NCBI RefSeq assembly: GCF_022539315.1
Contig: NC_066343.1
Span: 47,853,705 to 47,917,704, forward strand
Reading direction: 5' to 3'
Length of the DNA: 64,000 nt
From: Serinus canaria
Lineage: Eukaryota > Chordata > Aves > Passeriformes > Fringillidae
In this document: piece after piece, positions 39,362 to 49,864 of the stretch
Layout: each line of letters begins with the position of its first letter
Position numbering within the stretch: the stretch's first letter is position 1
Made by a program: the position numbers and the translations under genes
Notes under the pieces: model-generated
Seen by the model: the letters and a program-made list of their open reading frames with translations, nothing else
Databases searched by the model: none
What the model was told of the DNA's origin: nothing

Positions 39362-39379
39362 TTTTTTTTTTTTTTTTTT
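39362..39379. repeat. Poly(T) tract
   Basis: Eighteen consecutive T residues. Confidence 0.9.
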
Positions 39380-41974
39380 CCTTCAACTGTATTTCTTCTG
39401 TCAGTTTTGCATCTTTTTCATCATGTTTTTAAAATGTTGACAGCAATATCTAAGCTTCTAACTCAAAATGTGCTGAAAATTCATTCAATCAGATTTTATT
39501 CATGGAACTTTGTAGCAGTTAAACATTTCCATGACAGGAAGATGAAGTTAGGCACATTTTAACTGAGAATGATGAATAGTAAAAACACTAGCAGGACAAA
39601 TAGGGAGTAAGTTTATCTACGGATACAGTTGGTAGGTATCCTTTTTCCAATATTCATATTCTATCCAGATGAAAAGTATTTTGAGTTCTCTGTTTCATAT
39701 TTTGAGTTCTCTGTTTCAGGACCTTTTTGCTTTGTGTAGAAATTCCCAGAATATCTATGCACCTCTTACGAAGGCCAGACTAGATAATCATAAATAGAAC
39801 TTCCAAGTTGAGGATTAAATATTTATTTCTGTTATATTTACTCTTGACATTTTATTTTAAACATAGAGGGAACCTTATTGTATTTAACATTAATCACTTT
39901 CATTAGAAACAATGTTTCTTTCAGCTGACAGCTCTTTTTCTCAAAAAATGTCAGGATAAAATAGAGAGACTATTCTATAATGTTTCTTCAGGGCTGTAGT
40001 GCTAGAACAGTGCATTTCAAGTCTAATTAAGCCTCAAGTGTCTGAGACTTTGGTTTGACCTCCCTCTTGGCCAGTTCAGCCAAGCAGTCAAAGGTTCATT
40101 ATTTGGTGACACTAGATTTTTCTTTGGTCATGTTCTTGCTGCCAGATTTATGAAAAATGTAGTTCTGATTTCCAGAAGTACTGGAGAGATGGTCAAGAGT
40201 CTTAATTGTACTGTAGTGTGAAAGGGATAAAAAATTAACAATATGTAATCAGGTCACCTTGTTTCCCCTCTGTGTCAATGAATTTGCTTCTTTTTAGTAC
40301 ACTGTTTTCTGATCTATATTTAATGGTTTTCTAGATCAAAATTTTCATAGTATCTGTCAATTTTGTCTGCAGTACTTATGTGGCTTTAATGTGCTTCAGT
40401 AGTTTTACGTGTATAAAAGACTATTTCATGATAACAACAAGGTGAAGGTGAATAATCAGAGGAAGACAAAGAACATAGAATTTTTTCTTGCTTCCACTGT
40501 CAATAAATAATAGAATTCACATACATAGGTTTACCTGAAAAGAAAGCAAATACATCTTGTCATTAAATGCCTCACCCAGTTACTTTATACTTCCTGTGAA
40601 TTTGGTTACTTGATGCCATTCACTGAAATGTGGAAAGTCTTTCCATTTATATATTAGGCATAGAGCCAAAATGGATTCCACTTAGATAAAAGTTCGTACG
40701 GTAGAGAAACCAAAATATTTGTATTGGGAAAGTGGTAGAGATGGCTGGAGCACTGAACTCAGGATGTTCATGTTCTCTTGCTGTATGAAGAAACTGTGCT
40801 TTATTTTGGAACAATAGGTGGCAGTCTTTATCTTCTGCTTGTCTCATCCCCAAGTAGTTAAGGTAATCTTTCTTCTACATAGAAATAGCTAGTATTCTTA
40901 GACAGCAATAGCAGAAAGTAAGGCTTGGCTATGTTGGTAATCAAACTTCTTTCATTTAAGCTAAAAATTAAATTTCTCTAAAGTGAAGTCCACACAGAAT
41001 CTGATAAATATGAGCCTGAGAACAAGTGCCATTTAATCATTACTGTCCTTTTCCTCCATTTGTGTGATTTGAGGGCTGAACTGAGAAAAATTGATTATGT
41101 CTCTTTGTAGAGCCCTCATCCAGAAATATATTCTGTCCTTTCTTACTAAGCAGGTGAGCATGAGAGGTTTTTTTCCCTGTTGTCTTGAAGAGTGTGTGTC
41201 TCTGCCCAAGAAGAGTCATGAAGGAGCAGAGAGGAAACAGTAGACAGCAACCAAGTAAGTACTGGCTCAAAGATGCCATGGAAAGAGCTGAAAGTCCAGT
41301 TTAGTCTGCAAGACTCCCCAAAGTAATTTGAAACCAGGAAAATAAATTGGTTTGTATGAACTACTTTGGCAGCTTTTTCCAGTCGGAAGAAGATGGATGT
41401 GTACTCTGGCACAAGTTGACTAAGAAGAAAGGTCAACCACAAGGAAAGTCTGATGCACCGATGTCTATAGGTGGAATTTAGGAAAGCTTCTTTACCAAAA
41501 AAAAAGTTTGAAAAACATTGTATTCATCACTGCAGTGTTTATTCTTTGTCTTTTTTTCTTTAAAACCCCTTTATGTGATAATGCGGAAAGCTCTACCTTC
41601 AGGTTTGCATAGAACAAGTATAAAGGAAGAAAGTAACTAAAGTATATACAACCCAAAGTATTGCATCAGAATACTATTTTCTAGAACTTGCACTATGTTT
41701 AAACTTCTTTAGAAACTGGAAATTGAATGCAAATTTTACTGACTGGAAGTTTCTACACTTATAATTTTCACTAAAGTTCTACATTGTAGTTTCTTACAGC
41801 AAGATAGAAAAGGTTAGCATTTGTATAGGAAAAGAATACAAAGCTAAAAGTTAAGAAAAAAATTTTAGCTTACAACAGGTTACATAGGTAGAATCTTTTA
41901 GTAAATAAGTTGTGATTTGTCAGTAGTCATTATGCATTAAATGTGTGAATCTTCTTTGACCAAGCTGATCTTCT
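39380..41974. other. Intergenic, nothing recognised
   Basis: AT-rich, with a 21-bp tandem duplication at 39677-39718 (two copies of TATTTTGAGTTCTCTGTTTC plus A). No gene or transposon recognised. Confidence 0.6.
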
Positions 41975-43153
41975 TTTATGACCAAGAGACCCACCTGGTG
42001 GATGCAAGAAAGGCTGTGGATGTTGTGCACTTGGACTTCAGCAGGGCCTTTGACACTGTGCTGTCTCCCACAGCACACTCCTGGAAAAGCTGGCAGCCCA
42101 TGGCTTGGACAGGAGCACTCTTTGCTGGGTTCAGAACTGGCTGGATGGCCGGGCCAGAGAGTGGTGGTGAGCAGTGCTGCATCCAGCTGGGGCCAGTCAG
42201 CAGTGGTGTCCTCAGGGGTCTGTGCTGGGGCCAGCTCTGTTCAACATCTTCATTGACAACATGGATGAGGGGATTGAGTCCTTCATTTGCAGATGATGCT
42301 AAGATGGGATTGTGTGTTGATCTGTTGGAAGGCAGGAGGGTCTCTCTCTGCAGAGAGACCTGGAATGGTTGGATGGTTAGGCCGAGTCCAATAGGATGAA
42401 GTTTAATAAATCCAAGTGTCGAGTCCTGCATTTTGGCCACAATAACCCCCTGCAGCATTACAGGCTGGGGACGGTATGGCTGGAAAGGGACCTGGGGGTA
42501 CTGGTGACAGCCGACTGGACATGAGCCAGCAGTGTGCCCTGGTGGCCAAGAAGGCCAACAGGATCCTGGCCTGTGTCAGGAATGGTGTGGCCAGCAGGAG
42601 CAGGGAGGTCATTCTTCCCCTGCACTGGGCACTGGTGAGGCCACACCTTGAGTGCTGTGTCCAGTTCTGGCCCCTCAGTTTGGGAAGGACATGGAGACAC
42701 TGGAGCACATCCAGAGAAGGGCAACGAGGCTGGTGAGGGGCTTGGAACACAAACCCTGTGAGGAACGACTGAGGGAGCTGGGGGTGTTTAGCCTGGAGAA
42801 AAGGAGACTCAGGGGTGACCTTGTCCCTCTCTACAGCTCCCTGGAAGGTGGCTGTAGTCAGGTGGGATTGGTCTCTTTCTCCAGGCAGCAACAGTTAGAA
42901 TGAGAGACCACAGTCTTAAGCAGCACCAAATGAAATATGGGTTGGATATTAGGAAAAAGTTTTTTACTGAAAGAGTGATAAAGTTCTGGAATGGCCTGCC
43001 AGGAAGGTGGTGGAGTCACCATCCCTGCATGTGTTTAAAAAAAGATTAGATGTGGCACTTGGGGCCACAGTTGAGTTGAGGTGTTAGGGCATGGGTTGGA
43101 CTTGCTCTCTTTAAGGTCTCTTCCAACCCATACATTCTGTGATTCTGTGAATT
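41975..43153 (+). mobile_element. CR1 LINE, 5'-truncated, plus orientation
   Basis: The longest CR1 here. The plus strand encodes recognisable reverse-transcriptase motifs in shifting frames: VVHLDFSRAFDTV (motif A, catalytic D) at about 42028, then FADDAKM (motif C box) at about 42285-42303, then the RT tail LVRPHLE and the CR1 3' UTR ending in CATTCTGTGATTCTGTGAAT, the CR1 terminal octamer repeats. Frameshifts and stops make it inactive. Confidence 0.92.
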
Positions 43154-43837
43154 CTTACATTTGAAATTTTAACAGTTCATAATATTGAGAGTTATTGTAA
43201 CTAAATATTGAAATAAATTTTGACTTTTCATTTGATAGTCCACAATTTGTTTGCTTTATTTTCAGTGTGGAAGTTTACACACTTCTTTAAAAGGATTGGA
43301 AAAAAAATTGTTAAATTCAAAGCACTAATGCTGCCATGGTTCTGAGAAACAACATGAATTCAGAATCATTAAAGATTTTGGAATGTATCAACCAAGAAAC
43401 TCTTGAAGGTTAGTACATTTTTGGTCACACTCATTATTTGATTTGATGTAGCCATTGCTGTCCTTAGATACAGCTATCCATCCTATTAATATTGCTGTAA
43501 TAAAACCTACAACATCAGAGCACCAGAGGAAGTCCAAAGATATTCTTAATGTCACCTGACACTTATTTTTTTTAATGGTGGTTTGGTTTGGGTTTTTTTT
43601 TCCCTAGCTTTAAAGCAATGAATAGCATCTGCTGTACTGGAATCAGACAAGGATTAAAATAGCAATATTTCTGATATGTATACTCATCTTGGATGATGAT
43701 GATCTTGACTCTAATAAAATTGCCCAGAGTGAGCTTGGTAAAAAGAAAATACTAAAATCAGTGATCTTAGCTGCAGGATGATAAATATGACGTAAATTTT
43801 TGAAGAGAAATGCATCCAGTGGAAAAGTGTATGGACG
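43154..43837. other. Intergenic spacer
   Basis: AT-rich sequence between a CR1 and the decayed provirus. Nothing recognised. Confidence 0.5.
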
Positions 43838-44098
43838 TGGTGCCGGAATTGCCCACTAGCTCCCAACAAAGCACGAGGAGTGGCCGTTCCCAGATGCCAT
43901 GCAATCTGAGTAATACTAGAACAGGGCTTGCTCTCTACAGCACAGTGGTATGGTAAAGTGCTGAAGGCAGAGACAAGAATGAGGGAATCTTATATGTTCC
44001 AAGGTGGTTTGTTACAAAGAAGGGTCCAGGGTTGAAAGACCATGAGCCCTGGTGTGCAGGGACTTTTATTCAGGGGAGGATCAAGGGAAGGTACATTT

Positions 44099-44610
44099 TT
44101 ACTGACCCAAAAATAGTATCAGTTCCTGGGGCTCAGTTAGTGCATGTGGTAGTGTTCTGGTCCAGTCGTCCCAATCATCTACGGAGTTAAACTTCCAGTT
44201 CTTAGAGCTATGACCCCAGATCTGCAGAGCACAGATAGTATCCTCTGGATTTGGCCACACATCACTAGGTAACCCTACCAGACAGGTGGAAAAAGGGTTA
44301 CTTGGGCTGGCCACTGAGAGACACATGGTCTCTCCTGTTTATTGAGGTTAGCAAGGGTGACCCATATGTTTTGCCTTCATTGCAAGACTATCTGGGTGTT
44401 ACTTGGAGGAAGGAAATAAAGAAGGCTACAAACTGTGAGCAAGGAAAATTTAGTTCTCAGTCTTTTTAGGAGTCCTTGGTGAGTCCTGGTCTTGTCCTGG
44501 AGTTGCTCTCCGCTTCTTCGCTAGGTTCCCTGTTGGAGCTTCTGATGGTTCTGTGAGCTCCCACAATGGCTGTAACTGAAGTTTGATATTCTTGGCTGGT
44601 ATCTACTTGG
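44099..44610 (-). pseudogene. env: Retroviral envelope remnant
   Basis: Downstream of RNase H (after an apparent deletion of integrase) the minus strand has a basic leader-like stretch (LAKKRRATPGQDQDSP) and a segment (WVTLANL, then a 75-codon frame with CLVGLP and CALQIWG) that reads like the surface subunit of an avian class II envelope. Frameshifts separate them. Assignment rests on position and general resemblance. Confidence 0.5.
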
Positions 44611-44680
44611 GTTCCACACCTGTGGACACACAAGCAAATCCTCAGGTGACAAGGGGGAAGGCCCTGAAACTTATAATTTA

Positions 44681-45030
44681 CTAATTAAGTAAATTATATA
44701 GCTTATTGTTGGAGACTGTTTTAAGTAACACTCCTTCAGTTCTCTCAACCACTCCTGTAACATAAAAAGAATCAGTAACTGAATTGAAAGGAAATGTAAA
44801 TTTTGAAAAAACATGGACGACTGCTGTGAGCTCCACAATTTGTTGTGAGCTTTTGACCTGTTCAATATCTGATTCCCATTCCTTTGTATGTGGATTCTGC
44901 CAGATAATCCCAGATTTCTGGGATTTTCCTGAACCATCTGTTAAAAATGTAATCACATTAAGAGGGGTAGGGCTTTGCAAGGGTTTAAAAATTAATTTAA
45001 CAGAGGAATGCTGTTGCAGTAGGCGAGAGT
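44681..45030 (-). pseudogene. pol: Retroviral RNase H remnant
   Basis: Open frame with FLTDGSGKS, SSQQIVELTAVV and NSVTDSFYV: the first aspartate, the glutamate and the TDS aspartate of a retroviral RNase H in the right order and spacing. It follows RT in the provirus, separated by the inserted LTR. No integrase follows. Confidence 0.8.
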
Positions 45031-45070
45031 TAGAGTGATGCATCCTTCCCAAGAAGCATCCTTAGAAGGA

Positions 45071-45476
45071 TGTCCTGGGGGCAGAGGCCCACCCACATTC
45101 TCACAGAGTGATCTAGCTTTCTTAGGATCCCGGCGATGCAGAAGAAGGAGACGGGGTGCTCACGGAGTTCCAAGGAGAGCCTTTATTGCTTCTGTCTTGA
45201 AGGGAGTCCAGGGATGAAGAGACCACACAGGCAGAGGAAACAGGGGTTTATACAGGAATAGTGAGGGGCAGGGTAGAACGCTGAGATGAATGGGATGAGG
45301 GCACAGAGGCAGAGCAAAGGGGAGGGACCAATGGGGTACAAAGAATAAACGTAGGGAAGGAAAGCATTCTGGGGGGAATCTTTTAGGTCACCACAACCAG
45401 GGTGGTTATGGTTTAGGGGTTGGTTCTCCAAGGGAGTGCAGCAAGCCTTTCCTTGGCTGGTTTTCTGACCGCCACA
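45071..45476 (-). mobile_element. LTR inserted in the older provirus
   Basis: 406 bp in minus orientation, from TGTGGCGGTC to CCCCCAGGACA. On the minus strand it has ATTGG, TATAAACC (45252-45247) and AGCAATAAAGG (AATAAA at 45187-45182) in U3-R-U5 order. GATGCA occurs directly at its right flank (45477-45482) and again at 45037-45042, 28 bp outside the left end, so the likely 6-bp target duplication is separated from the LTR by a short unexplained segment. It splits the older RT from RNase H, which dates it as the later insertion. Confidence 0.82.
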
Positions 45477-45482
45477 GATGCA

Positions 45483-46900
45483 ATAACTTAGATTTAGGAT
45501 AATAAATTAGAATTTGGCCCCATAAAATTTGCTAAAGCAAATTGAAAATACTCAGATTGCTGAAATAACCAATCTAAATTATTCGAAGAAAGAGATACAA
45601 AGATAACTGAAAAATCCTTCCCCAAAAGGGACAGGATTCAGGATCTAGCCTTTATAATTAGTTGAGATGTGATTTCAGGGTAGGTTGTATTGCTCTGTTG
45701 GTATGATAAGAAGACCCATTCTAAAATTAATAAGGGGTCCTGTATTTTTAAATCCCACTGATAAAATAAACCATACAAATGAGAGTACTCCCCCAGAACT
45801 GCTAATAGAAAGGGTAAATTAGGGTTGAATCAATGGGCTTGATGCAACTCAGTGGCTCACAGCACTTTATCCAAGGCTTCCTGGGCTTCCTTGGTCGACT
45901 TCCTGGGAAAATTCAAAGCTGTGTCCCCTCTCAGTAAATCAAATAGGGAGGCTAAATCCTGATTTGTAATTCTAATAATGATCAAATCCAAATGATTGTT
46001 CACAGAAGTTGCTGCATCTCATTGAGGGTCTTAGATTGGTCTTTTCCTTGCAAAGTCTGAAGTGTAATCATCCGCTCTGTGATTTTGTATCCAAGGTATT
46101 TCCAAGGAGGAAGCTGTTGAATCTTTTCCTTGGTTACAGTGAATCCAGTGTTCTGCTCTGCTGAGATGACATCTTGGGAAGTTCCCTGGAGGCTGGATAG
46201 GGAAAAATAATGACGTGTGGGTTTTTGTCCTGAATGGGAGACAAAATTTTAGCCACGTACCACTGGCATATTGTGGGAGAATTTTTCATCTATTTTAGCA
46301 GCACAATCTAATGATATCTTTTTAAGGGTGCTTTCCGATTGAGAGAAGGGACTGAAAAAGCAAATTTTGGTGCATCGCCCGGCTGCAAATAAGTATTAAA
46401 AAAGCAGTCCTTTAAATTAATAATAATTAAGTTCCAATCCATGGGAATCATGGTTGGTGAGGGTAAACAAGGCTGTAGAGATCTCATTTCCTCAATAATA
46501 CTATTGACTTCCTCAGGTCTTGGAGGCGCTGTTTCTCACTATGCGGTTTCTTAATCACAAATGTGGGGATATTCCAGGGGCTGGAAGTTGGAACAAGATG
46601 ACCTTTGTCTAGCTGTTGTTTAACTAATGTTCAAGCACGACCATTTTCTCAAATGACAAGGGCCACTGATCAACCCAGATGGGCCACTTTGACATCCAGG
46701 TTAGTTTTAGGGTGTCATGCTCATCAGCAGCCCGTGTCAAAAATTTGTTTCCAGCCTTACTCCCCACTGTGACAGTAAGTCCCTTCCTGAGAAGACTATA
46801 TCATCCTGAACCACAAATGGCTTGGTAGTGGCAACACATCCATCAGGGCCCTTAAAACTGATAGAATGTAGGCTATGAAAGCTGGCACAGTGGCCCCTAA
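45483..46900 (-). pseudogene. pol: Retroviral reverse transcriptase remnant
   Basis: The minus strand shows the start of RT (DQWPL, then GHLVPTSSPWNIPTFVIKKP) and later LPPWKYLGYKITERM, with stops and frameshifts between. At the place of the catalytic YMDD box the sequence reads HYFSL, so the two aspartates are lost. The connection region continues to 45483, where a foreign LTR breaks it. Confidence 0.75.
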
Positions 46901-46934
46901 TACCTGACAAAGTGTCTAATGATGGAGTTGTGTT

Positions 46935-47546
46935 TCACTCTGGCGGCCACTGGTGTTTGGAGATTAGTGTTATGTTGAATTTGGTGTCAATGAGTCCCTT
47001 GAGGACAGTGTTTTTTCCCATGTGGCTTGCAACACAGCTGATCTCTGGGCATCCACGACTGATCCTCCTAGTCCAAGTGATGAAGGAGGTATTACACTGT
47101 GGTTCAGGTAAAAGAAAAGCTTGTGCAATTATTATTGCATGAGGAATGAAACATGGGGGATCAGGACAGCTGGCAAGGACTGTGATTTCTTGCCTTGCGG
47201 TGATTGTTAGAACAGAAGGTGTCACATAAAATCCTTCTGAGTTGGTCCTACTGATTCCCTTCATTAAGGACTTACGTGGCCATTGTTCCGGGCCTAACTG
47301 TCCTGTGGAAATAGTATGATGCACAATATCTGCTGTAAGTACTGGCTGCGCAGTCAGCAGCTCCAGTCTGATGCCTGGGGGCATTGCAGCTGGGAGGTCA
47401 GTGATGATGCACCATAGCTGTTGATTTGTGGGCAGCTGGTCGTCTCTGAGGTGCTTGACAGGGATGTTTGTGTCATCACGGGCCACTGTCCTGTGCTCTG
47501 CTGGCAGTTTCCTGCCTGGTGACGACGGCATCCCTGTACTTGGCAA
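46935..47546 (-). pseudogene. pro: Retroviral dUTPase/protease remnant
   Basis: 203-codon open stretch. Its N-terminal two thirds resemble the dUTPase-like domain that precedes protease in betaretrovirus-type elements; the C-terminal part has the protease pattern LKGLIDTKFNITLIS ending in QWP. The catalytic triad DTG reads DTK, so the aspartic protease would be dead. It is uninterrupted only by chance survival. Confidence 0.75.
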
Positions 47547-48000
47547 GACTTTTTAGTGCCTTGACAATGCTCTTTAATCCCACAATGCTTTTGTGAAGAC
47601 TTTAGCTTTGGTTTTTTACAGTTCTTTTGCGACATGTCCTTCCTTGCCACAATTGTGGCAAGACCTTAGTTTTTATCATTGCTGGTTTTTAATGGTCTCC
47701 TTAAAGGCTGTGAGAGCCTCTGCTAATACTTGTGTTTGGACCATAGCAGTTTATTCTTGCTGTTTCCTGTTGTTCTCCTGAGCAGATGTTTGTGCCTGGA
47801 GTACAGTAGAGTGCTCCAGAGTTGCTATGCGTTGCATGCCTTGATCATTTGAGCCATGGTGGGCTCAGGATCAGAGGGCAATGCACACAGTGCCTTTTTA
47901 CTTTCAGAGTTAGCATTTGAGACTGCCAACCACTTTCTTATGTCATTGCTGCTTCCAGGAAATTGTTCTTATCTTAGTCTTTTGCATCTCCAGTTCTTCT

Positions 48001-49333
48001 CCCCAAAACACCCCAAGGAAGAGCAAAGGGAAAGCAGGGGAGTGAGTGAGTGGCACATGGTTTCAGTAGTAGTCATAAATTGGAGAATGCCATTCCTAAA
48101 CCAAGACACTACTCTGAAAAAAAGATATTGAAGGAAACTAAAAGCAAATAGGAACAGCGGAGCAGAACAAAAACAAACAAACAAAACCAAACAAACAAAC
48201 AAAAAAAACACCACCAAAATAAAAAAAATACCACTAAAAAACCACTAAAACCCAAAAGAAGCAGGAAAATAATAGGTGTATAAGGACAAAAAATGACATA
48301 ACTGAGAAATGGATAATTATAGTTGGTCAAAGTGAGACTCCCTGAAATCCAGTGATGTATCAATTTTCTTAGATTAAGTATGGAAAACAACTTTTTGGAA
48401 GAATTGGATTTCTAGGGTCTTGCCTTCTGACACACAGTCTAGCTTCTGATTGCAATCCTGAATCGAGTTTGGAAGCTGGAACAGTAATCTGCTTTCCTTC
48501 ACAAAAACACTAATTGTATGAAGAGGTTGCCATTGCAGCAAGTAGCTCTATTCCCCTTTGGGCAGAGTAGATGCCTAAAGGAAAAAACATTCCAATTTTT
48601 TTTCAGTATTCCTGTTGTCCCACCTAGAAATGTACATGGCTGGTTTTTTTAGTTCTTCTATATGTAACTCACAATAATTTTTAATATTTTTTTCTGGCCC
48701 TCCCCCCCTTTTTTTTTTGGTCATCTGAAGCTTGACAAAACATAGTTAAGTAATTTATATCTGATACATGTTTTAACAAAATATGATCACTGATAGAAGA
48801 AAATCCACACTTCGGAAAAAATTTAAAAGGGTTGATCTTGCATAGTTACACAACTGTAAACCATCTTAGCAACCTCTCCTGAGCTGTGAGAAGCTGGAAT
48901 AATATTTTTTTTTTCATTGGGCTTTAGCACCAACCCTTGGACTGCTTAGCTGATTTTTCAAGCTAAAGAGATTTGGGACAATATAATCATGACCATCAGA
49001 GAAGAATATAAAGCTACAAAAACATCAGAAACAGTTGCACTTTGCATATAAGACCATTGTGGGAAAGGAGAGACTCGATTTCTTCCTTTTTTATCTATTA
49101 AAAAAAATGTTGTCTAGAAAGAGAAAAATATTATATTCCATATGAAATAAAAAGCAGCCGCAGTGCAAACTCTAGTTAATCTGGTTGTGAAATGATTTTA
49201 GAATATTAATTACTGGAAAAGCATCTGAACTATGCAAGAAATGATGGTAATGATTTCACTTTCAGAAATTTTTGTGAAGTAGAGAGATAAAATAAAGGCA
49301 TTTTTCTAATTAATAGAAATATATTTGTACTCT
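48001..49333. other. Intergenic with (AAAC)n tract
   Basis: Simple repeat CAAA-type at about 48167-48210; the rest is AT-rich with no gene recognised. The left junction is the truncation point of the provirus. Confidence 0.6.
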
Positions 49334-49864
49334 TTACCAAATACCTATTCTGTATTTATTTAAGTAAAAATACAAGTCATTTGACAGTTGTGGGTAATCA
49401 AAAAGCGCAAAGTATTGGCCACATTTCAGAACAGAATTGACCAAGTTTGGAAGACGGTCAGCATTAAAATAGTGTTTTTCATTGTTGTTACATCTAAGAA
49501 CAGCTCTGAAACAAATGTTTGTCACACTGTTCCTTGTTATTTTTAAAACTGACATTTTATCCATTATAGCTTTGTGTATTATTTGTATCCTTCTCTGAGT
49601 CAATGCTAAGTGACACTCAGATGTAACATTTTGTACTTTCACAAGTCCAAGCACACACTGATAATATTTACTTAGAGGGAAGCTGGCAGATCCCCTCCCA
49701 CCGAAAGCCTCCCTTGCTCCATCCAAATATCTTTTCCGTGGTCCTTTATCTCCCCAAGCTCTTGAAAACTGGAAAAGAGGATCACTGTGAATTTTGGGAA
49801 GGCAAGGATTTTGAGGAGGGTTATCCAACCCATAGCAAGTGAACAGGACGTAGTTCACATCCAA
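49334..49864 (-). CDS. Unidentified open reading frame, 176 codons
   Basis: The longest unexplained frame outside GC-rich islands and transposons. The C-terminal half has ordinary globular composition (SKYYQCVLGLVKVQNVTSEC; RRIQIIHKAIMDKMSVLKIT; SVTNICFRAVLRC) and ends YFYLNKYRIGIW. There is no ATG near the 5' end (the first codon used is TTG); open sequence extends upstream only to a TGA near 49888. A good-looking splice acceptor (CTCCTCTGCCCTGCAG) lies just upstream, but the frame it would open hits that TGA at once. I do not recognise a family. It could be a retrogene fragment, an exon of an unknown transcript, or chance. Confidence 0.3.
   Translation of the reverse strand: MDVNYVLFTCYGLDNPPQNPCLPKIHSDPLFQFSRAWGDKGPRKRYLDGAREAFGGRGSASFPLSKYYQCVLGLVKVQNVTSECHLALTQRRIQIIHKAIMDKMSVLKITRNSVTNICFRAVLRCNNNEKHYFNADRLPNLVNSVLKCGQYFALFDYPQLSNDLYFYLNKYRIGIW

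Larger units (their letters stand above)
43838..48000 (-). mobile_element. Decayed ERVK/betaretrovirus-like provirus
   Basis: Old endogenous retrovirus on the minus strand, read from 48.0 down to 43.8 kb. Order: end of Gag capsid (about 47.87-48.0 kb), nucleocapsid with a broken CCHC zinc knuckle (about 47.65 kb), dUTPase-like then protease (46935-47546), reverse transcriptase (about 45.5-46.9 kb), an inserted LTR, RNase H (44681-45030), then an envelope surface-unit remnant (about 44.1-44.6 kb) and part of an LTR with an AATAAA signal (about 43.84-44.1 kb). Most of Gag, integrase and the 5' LTR are missing. Gene order and motifs identify the class; exact ends are inferred. It cannot make functional proteins. 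Confidence 0.85.

Noticed and set aside
43838..43852. TGGTGCCGGAATTGC as a plus-strand primer binding site
   Set aside because: All coding remnants of this provirus are on the minus strand, so this is the LTR end, not a primer site.
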